Source: Sphingomonas pokkalii
GTDB taxonomy: Bacteria > Pseudomonadota > Alphaproteobacteria > Sphingomonadales > Sphingomonadaceae
Assembly (NCBI RefSeq): GCF_003096275.1
Contig: NZ_QENQ01000001.1
Coordinates: forward strand, 3,329,565 to 3,393,564
Direction: 5' to 3'
DNA: 64,000 nucleotides
Shown: in pieces, positions 60,236 through 64,000 of the stretch
Layout: each line of letters opens with the position of its first letter
Position numbering within the stretch: the stretch's first letter is position 1
Program-made: the position numbers and the translations under genes
Notes under the pieces: generated by a model
Told to the model about the DNA's origin: nothing
The model's database searches: none
What the model saw: the letters and a program-made list of their open reading frames with translations, nothing else

Positions 60236-60817
60236 ATGCAGCTTCTTCATCTCGACTCGTCGATTCAGGGCGAGACGTCGGTCACCCGGTTGCTTTCCGC
60301 CGCCGTGGTCGAGCGGTATCGGCAGCGCGTCGACGGGATCGCCGTCGACTATCGCGATCTCGCCGCAGCGCCGCTTCCGCACATCACCTTGCCCCGTTTC
60401 GGCACCGACGCGGCGGAGGCCGTTCTCGCCGAATTTCTGGCCGCCGACGTCCTGGTGCTGGGCGTCCCGATGTACAATTTCGGCATCCCCAGCCAGTTGA
60501 AGAGCTGGTTCGACCACATCCTGGTTGCCGGCAAGACGTTCCGCTACGGCGCCGGCGGCGTCGAGGGCCTCGCCGCCGCGAAGAAGGCGGTGGTTGTGCT
60601 GTCGCGCGGGGGTGTCTACTCGGAAGGGCCGGCAGCCCCAATGGAGCATGCGGAGACGCATCTTCGCGCCATGCTGGGGTTTATCGGAATCGATCGGCCG
60701 CAGATCATCGTTGCGGAGGGCGTCGCGATGGGCGACGAACCGCGGCGTGCCGCGATCGACGCTGCCCTCGCCGCCGTGGCGCACGTCGCAGAGGCGAAGC
60801 AGCCGGTCGGAGCGTAG
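60236..60817 (+). CDS. azoR: FMN-dependent NADH-azoreductase
   Basis: A 193-residue flavodoxin-fold enzyme of the AzoR family: LHLDSSIQGETSVTRLLSA at the phosphate loop, VPMYNFGIPSQLKSWFDH (FMN-binding), AGKTFRYGAGGVEGLAAAKK, and VVLSRGGVYSEGPA. It reduces azo compounds and quinones. Divergent from the HxlR regulator, which probably represses it. Confidence 0.95.
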   Translation: MQLLHLDSSIQGETSVTRLLSAAVVERYRQRVDGIAVDYRDLAAAPLPHITLPRFGTDAAEAVLAEFLAADVLVLGVPMYNFGIPSQLKSWFDHILVAGKTFRYGAGGVEGLAAAKKAVVVLSRGGVYSEGPAAPMEHAETHLRAMLGFIGIDRPQIIVAEGVAMGDEPRRAAIDAALAAVAHVAEAKQPVGA

Positions 60818-61059
60818 TTCCGGAACGCCGTGAATCGAACTACGGCCGAAACGAAATGGCAGTTCACCGGCGTATCTCGCTCGATCCGTGTCGCGGGCGA
60901 TGATCGAGGAGATCCGCCAGGCCTCGGTTGCCAACTATGGCGCAGCGCTAACGCTACGTTCGAAACCGGTTTCGCCGCGCATGAAGCGGCGGAGAAACGA
61001 AGATCGGCAACATGGCGGGCACGCGCTTCGGCGCAGCCCTTCAAGGATGCGAACCAGCG

Positions 61060-61686
61060 GTGACCGCCGATCTCTTCATAACCTATATCATCACCGCGGC
61101 GCTGCTGACGATGGCACCTGGGCTCGACACGGCCACCGTGCTGCGTTCGGCGATGGTCGAAGGTGCTGCCCATGGGGCGGCGACGACGGCGGGCGTGGCC
61201 ATCGGCTGCTTCTGCTGGGGCAGCGCCGCCGCCTTTGGACTGGCGCAATTATTCCGGGATGCACCGGTAGCAGGCGGCTGCCTGCGCGTGGCGGGCGCCC
61301 TCTATCTCGGCTATGCAGGCATCGCGTTGCTGCTGCGGCGGCGTTCCCGCATGATCGTCGACGGATCCGGCGGGCCGGCTCCCAGGCTGCGCACGTCCGT
61401 GCTTCGCGGCTTCACGACCAACATCCTCAACCCCAAGGTCGGCATTTTCTATTTGACCTTGCTGCCGCAATTTGCCCCGCAGGACGGCGACGTGGAAATC
61501 GCGTGGCTGCTCGCACTCGTCCATGTGGCGATCGCCACCTTCTGGTTTCTCGGCCTGTCGGCCTTTGCAGGCGGCGTCCGGCCGCTGCTGTCCAACCCGC
61601 GCACCACCCTGGCGATCGACCGGGTGACCGGGGGCATCTTCGTACTGTTGGGTGTCGGCCTCATCCACGCGGCCGCGACGGCGTGA
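61060..61686 (+). CDS. LysE-family exporter (second copy in window)
   Basis: A 208-residue LysE/RhtB-type transporter with about six membrane segments. The N-terminal signature is LLTMAPGLDTATVLRSAMVEG (here APGLDT instead of TPGPN), and the central RGFTTNILNPKVGIFYLTLL is highly typical. GTG 61060 or the in-frame ATG 61012 is the start; the former gives a family-like N-terminus. No regulator is divergent from it. Substrate unknown. Confidence 0.88.
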   Translation: MTADLFITYIITAALLTMAPGLDTATVLRSAMVEGAAHGAATTAGVAIGCFCWGSAAAFGLAQLFRDAPVAGGCLRVAGALYLGYAGIALLLRRRSRMIVDGSGGPAPRLRTSVLRGFTTNILNPKVGIFYLTLLPQFAPQDGDVEIAWLLALVHVAIATFWFLGLSAFAGGVRPLLSNPRTTLAIDRVTGGIFVLLGVGLIHAAATA

Positions 61687-61809
61687 CGGCAACCCCGCAT
61701 CGGCTTGGCCGAGGCTATATGCGGGCGCTTGCGCGCTGATCGTTTCACGAACCTGGTGCGTTGATGCCGAATTCGACGCCGCGGTGATTCACGAGGAGTA
61801 TCGATAGTC

Positions 61810-62190
61810 ATGCGCACCTACGGTTTTCGCGGTCTCTTCGTAGCGATGGCATTTGGGCTGGCTGCCGCCCCGCTGGCGGCCCAGACGCAGTCCACGACGA
61901 ACGCTTCGGCCGCGCGCGAGGCGCGTGCTGCCGATCAGGCTTTGAATGCCCAATTCAGGGCCGCAAATGCGCGGTTGTCGCCCGCATCCCGTCTGCTGCT
62001 TCGCAATGCCCAGCGAAACTGGATCGCGTTTCGCGACGCCCAGTGCACGTTCGAGACCTCGGGCGTGCAGGGTGGTTCCGCCCACACGGTGATCCAGGCA
62101 CGCTGTCTGAAGGAACTCAGCCAGCAGCGTACCCGGCAGCTTGAGAGGATTACGGCTTGTGAAGAGGGTGATCTTGCCTGTCCGCATTGA
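61810..62190 (+). CDS. Secreted LprI/DUF1311-like protein
   Basis: A 126-residue protein with a signal peptide (FVAMAFGLAAAPLAAQ). A DUF1311/LprI-type domain follows (ALNAQFRAANARL; LLRNAQRNWIAFRDAQCTFE; ARCLKELSQQRTRQLE), with the typical pair of cysteines and W-x-x-F/Y-R-D core. LprI proteins can inhibit lysozyme; other members have no known role. Its start follows an AGGAG site. The next gene, also secreted, begins 55 bases later. Confidence 0.85.
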   Translation: MRTYGFRGLFVAMAFGLAAAPLAAQTQSTTNASAAREARAADQALNAQFRAANARLSPASRLLLRNAQRNWIAFRDAQCTFETSGVQGGSAHTVIQARCLKELSQQRTRQLERITACEEGDLACPH

Positions 62191-62245
62191 AGCCGGCCAG
62201 TCCGATGGAAAACCACAATATCCCTGTCGCGTTGAAGAGGCTGCC

Positions 62246-62701
62246 ATGTACCAGACAACCGTTCGCCATGTCCTTGCTTCCTTCGCGCTCCTGACGGTTG
62301 CTGCGCTAGCTGCTACCCCGGCGGCCGCCGATCCGGATCGCTCCCCCCCGCCGGGCGGCGTGTACAAGTTGAAGCCGGGTATATTCGTCGCGAAGGGCGT
62401 GTCGTGCGGCAATCCGCCGAACGCCGCGATCAGGCGCTATGACGGCAAAGGCATCAGCTCGGCGCATAGCCGCGCGTGCATCGCGCGGATCCTGTCTAAG
62501 CGGCGCAGCGGATATGGCAGTCTCTACAGGGTACGCCAGTCCTGCATCGATGCGGGTGCCGGGCCCGCGAAGCGCGTTGTCGAGCGGCAGACGATCGACA
62601 TTCCCGATGCACTCAACTTCACGATACGGTCTCAAGGAAACACGGCCTATCGCTATTGCCCGATCCGGGAACTGCCCGCCGGCCTGCGCGCGGCCGGCTA
62701 G
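62246..62701 (+). CDS. Secreted hypothetical protein with six Cys
   Basis: A 151-residue protein with a signal peptide (FALLTVAALAATPAAA). I do not recognise the family. The mature part is basic, with several Cys (VSCGNPPN, RACIARIL, QSCIDAG, YRYCPIREL) that could form disulphides. The pattern SRACIARILSKR...YRVRQSCIDAG resembles short secreted proteins of sphingomonads. It follows the LprI-like gene on the same strand, and may be co-expressed. Confidence 0.7.
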   Translation: MYQTTVRHVLASFALLTVAALAATPAAADPDRSPPPGGVYKLKPGIFVAKGVSCGNPPNAAIRRYDGKGISSAHSRACIARILSKRRSGYGSLYRVRQSCIDAGAGPAKRVVERQTIDIPDALNFTIRSQGNTAYRYCPIRELPAGLRAAG

Positions 62702-62760
62702 GGCGGTCGAGGCGCAGCAGGACAGGATCATCGATCACCCGGTCCGGCGTGGCGACGCAC

Positions 62761-64000
62761 TCAGCGGCGTCGCCCGGGCCACATGCCGCGCAGCATCGTG
62801 CGACAGCGATTTAGGCGACGACCCGGTTGGGCACGGTACGCCGCGCGTGCCGGTACGACGAGCCCTACTTCGGTGCCGCCGCCCGATCGGCCGCCGCTTC
62901 CTCTGCTGATGACCACAAGCCGGCCGCCGATGCGCTCGGCGCGCTCACGCATGCCGCGCAGTCCGAAATGGCCTGGCCGCTCACCATGCGCGAGGATGTC
63001 TGCAGGCATGCCTACGCCGTCGTCGCAAACCGACAGCCGCAAGCTCCGCCGACCCCAAATCAGCAAGACGGCAATCGAGGCTGCATTGGCGTGCTTTTGG
63101 GCATTGCGTACGGCCTCCTCGCCGATCCGATGCACTTCCTCCAGAACCAGCGGGCGCAACGCGCGGGGTTCGCCTTCGGTCGTCACCTGCACGGTAGGTC
63201 CCGTCCTGCTTGCGGTCATCGAAGCGCTATCGATCAGCGCTTGTGCAAGATCGCCGGCACGATCGCGGGTGCGAAGCTCCTGCACGCGATCGCGACCCTC
63301 AATGAGCACGGCCTGTGCCTGCTTCAGCGCCTCGTCCAGCGGCTTCCGCGTTGCCGCGTCGGGCAACCGGTTCACCCCCGCCTTGATCTGCAGCATCAGC
63401 CCCTGGAATCCTTGCAGCAACGTATCATGCAACTCGCGTGCGATACGTTCGCGCTCGGCAATGCGGATATCGAAGCGATGTTGCAGCCGCGCAGTAAGTT
63501 GCTGGAGCCGCCACAGATAACAAGCGGCGAGCATGCCGATCACCCAGAGTCCGACCAGCAGCTTGAACCAGGCCGACTGCACGAAGGTGGGCGGGATGGT
63601 GAATTCGAGCGTCGCGCCCTCGCGGTTCCAAACCCCGTCATTGTTGGCAGCGATAACTCGGAAGCGATACGTGCCGGGTCCGAGGTTGGTGTAATAGGCG
63701 TCGCGTCGCGTCGCGGCGTCGATCCAATCCTCGTCGATGCCTTCGAGGCGATATTGAAAACGGACCCGGCTTGGTATCGACAGACTGAGGCCCGCATATT
63801 CAATGGCCAGCTGCGACGTTCCCGCCGCGAGGGTCATGCTGGAAGGATTGCGATAGCGCACGCCCGCCACCGTCATCGCGCGGATCGAAACCGGCGGCGG
63901 CAACGCGTTGCGCACCAGCCGGGCCGGATCGACCGACACGACGCCACCCGTCGTCGTGAACCACAGCCGACCGTCGCCGCCGCGCACGGCGTTCCGGTCG
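62761..64000 (-). CDS. Propeller-type sensor histidine kinase, 5' end outside window
   Basis: The frame is open to the right window edge, so the N-terminus (probably the beta-propeller sensor) is missing. Visible in order are the end of the propeller repeats (GGDGRLWFTTTGGVVSVDP), a Y_Y_Y domain (RVRFQYRLEGIDEDWIDA; GPGTYRFRVIAANNDG), one membrane segment (FKLLVGLWVIGMLAACYLW), the HisKA_3 phospho-acceptor (ERERIARELHDTLLQGFQGL, His in RELHD), and a HATPase with GIGEEAVRNAQKHA-like N box (EEAVRNAQKHANA) and G boxes (CDDGVGMPAD; GHFGLRGMRER). No cognate regulator is visible within the window. Confidence 0.93.
   Translation of the reverse strand, partial: DRNAVRGGDGRLWFTTTGGVVSVDPARLVRNALPPPVSIRAMTVAGVRYRNPSSMTLAAGTSQLAIEYAGLSLSIPSRVRFQYRLEGIDEDWIDAATRRDAYYTNLGPGTYRFRVIAANNDGVWNREGATLEFTIPPTFVQSAWFKLLVGLWVIGMLAACYLWRLQQLTARLQHRFDIRIAERERIARELHDTLLQGFQGLMLQIKAGVNRLPDAATRKPLDEALKQAQAVLIEGRDRVQELRTRDRAGDLAQALIDSASMTASRTGPTVQVTTEGEPRALRPLVLEEVHRIGEEAVRNAQKHANAASIAVLLIWGRRSLRLSVCDDGVGMPADILAHGERPGHFGLRGMRERAERIGGRLVVISRGSGGRSGGGTEVGLVVPARAAYRAQPGRRLNRCRTMLRGMWPGRRR

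Overview
The window is high-GC alphaproteobacterial DNA and most resembles Sphingomonas or a close relative (order Sphingomonadales). The main reasons are the gene orders zapA / 6S RNA / 5-formyl-THF cyclo-ligase / DUF2842 and tkt-gap-pgk-class I fba-thiE, and the mreBCD-mrdA-rodA cluster placed divergently from mutL. Assignments come from reading protein motifs and family memory; no database search was run.

Layout. 1-2.6 kb: a LysE-type exporter (cut by the window edge) divergent from a MocR regulator, then an AraC regulator whose 3' end is broken. 2.6-7.2 kb: a decayed Trb-type integrative conjugative element beside tRNA-Lys. Its tyrosine recombinase and trbI are intact, but the rest is a string of deletion scars, including an in-frame TrbE-TrbG fusion and an inverted helicase fragment. 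7.3-13 kb: the cell-shape operon mreB-mreC-mreD-mrdA-rodA. 13-24.5 kb: mutL, a CAP protein, and an acyl-CoA degradation cluster (thioesterase, two acyl-CoA dehydrogenases, FadJ-like bifunctional enzyme, serine hydrolase, acyl-CoA synthetase). 24.5-29.3 kb: AI-2E transporter family protein, two tandem tRNA-Asp genes, an M28 peptidase, and the folate/6S RNA/zapA block. 29.4-36 kb: central carbon genes tkt, gap, pgk, fba (class I) and a thiE homologue.

From about 36 kb the character changes to accessory DNA. It holds small stress, detoxification and signalling genes: secreted RidA, three alpha/beta hydrolases (two of them close paralogues), several response regulators, a remnant of a type VI secretion locus (3' half of tssH plus a PpkA-like kinase), DUF418, DoxX, SDR/NTF2/CutA-like operon, a VOC protein, a GMC oxidoreductase, an excisionase-HTH/GAF protein, a P450, LysR/Ohr, HxlR/AzoR, a second LysE, and a propeller-type histidine kinase that runs off the right edge.

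The most notable observations are the scarred conjugative element, two paralogous OmpR-type regulators that have both lost the phosphorylatable Asp and the switch Thr and Lys, the truncated T6SS locus, and a strong AT-rich promoter-like element at 36.1 kb that points into a stretch with no gene on its strand. I see no CRISPR array, no rRNA gene and no intact insertion sequence.
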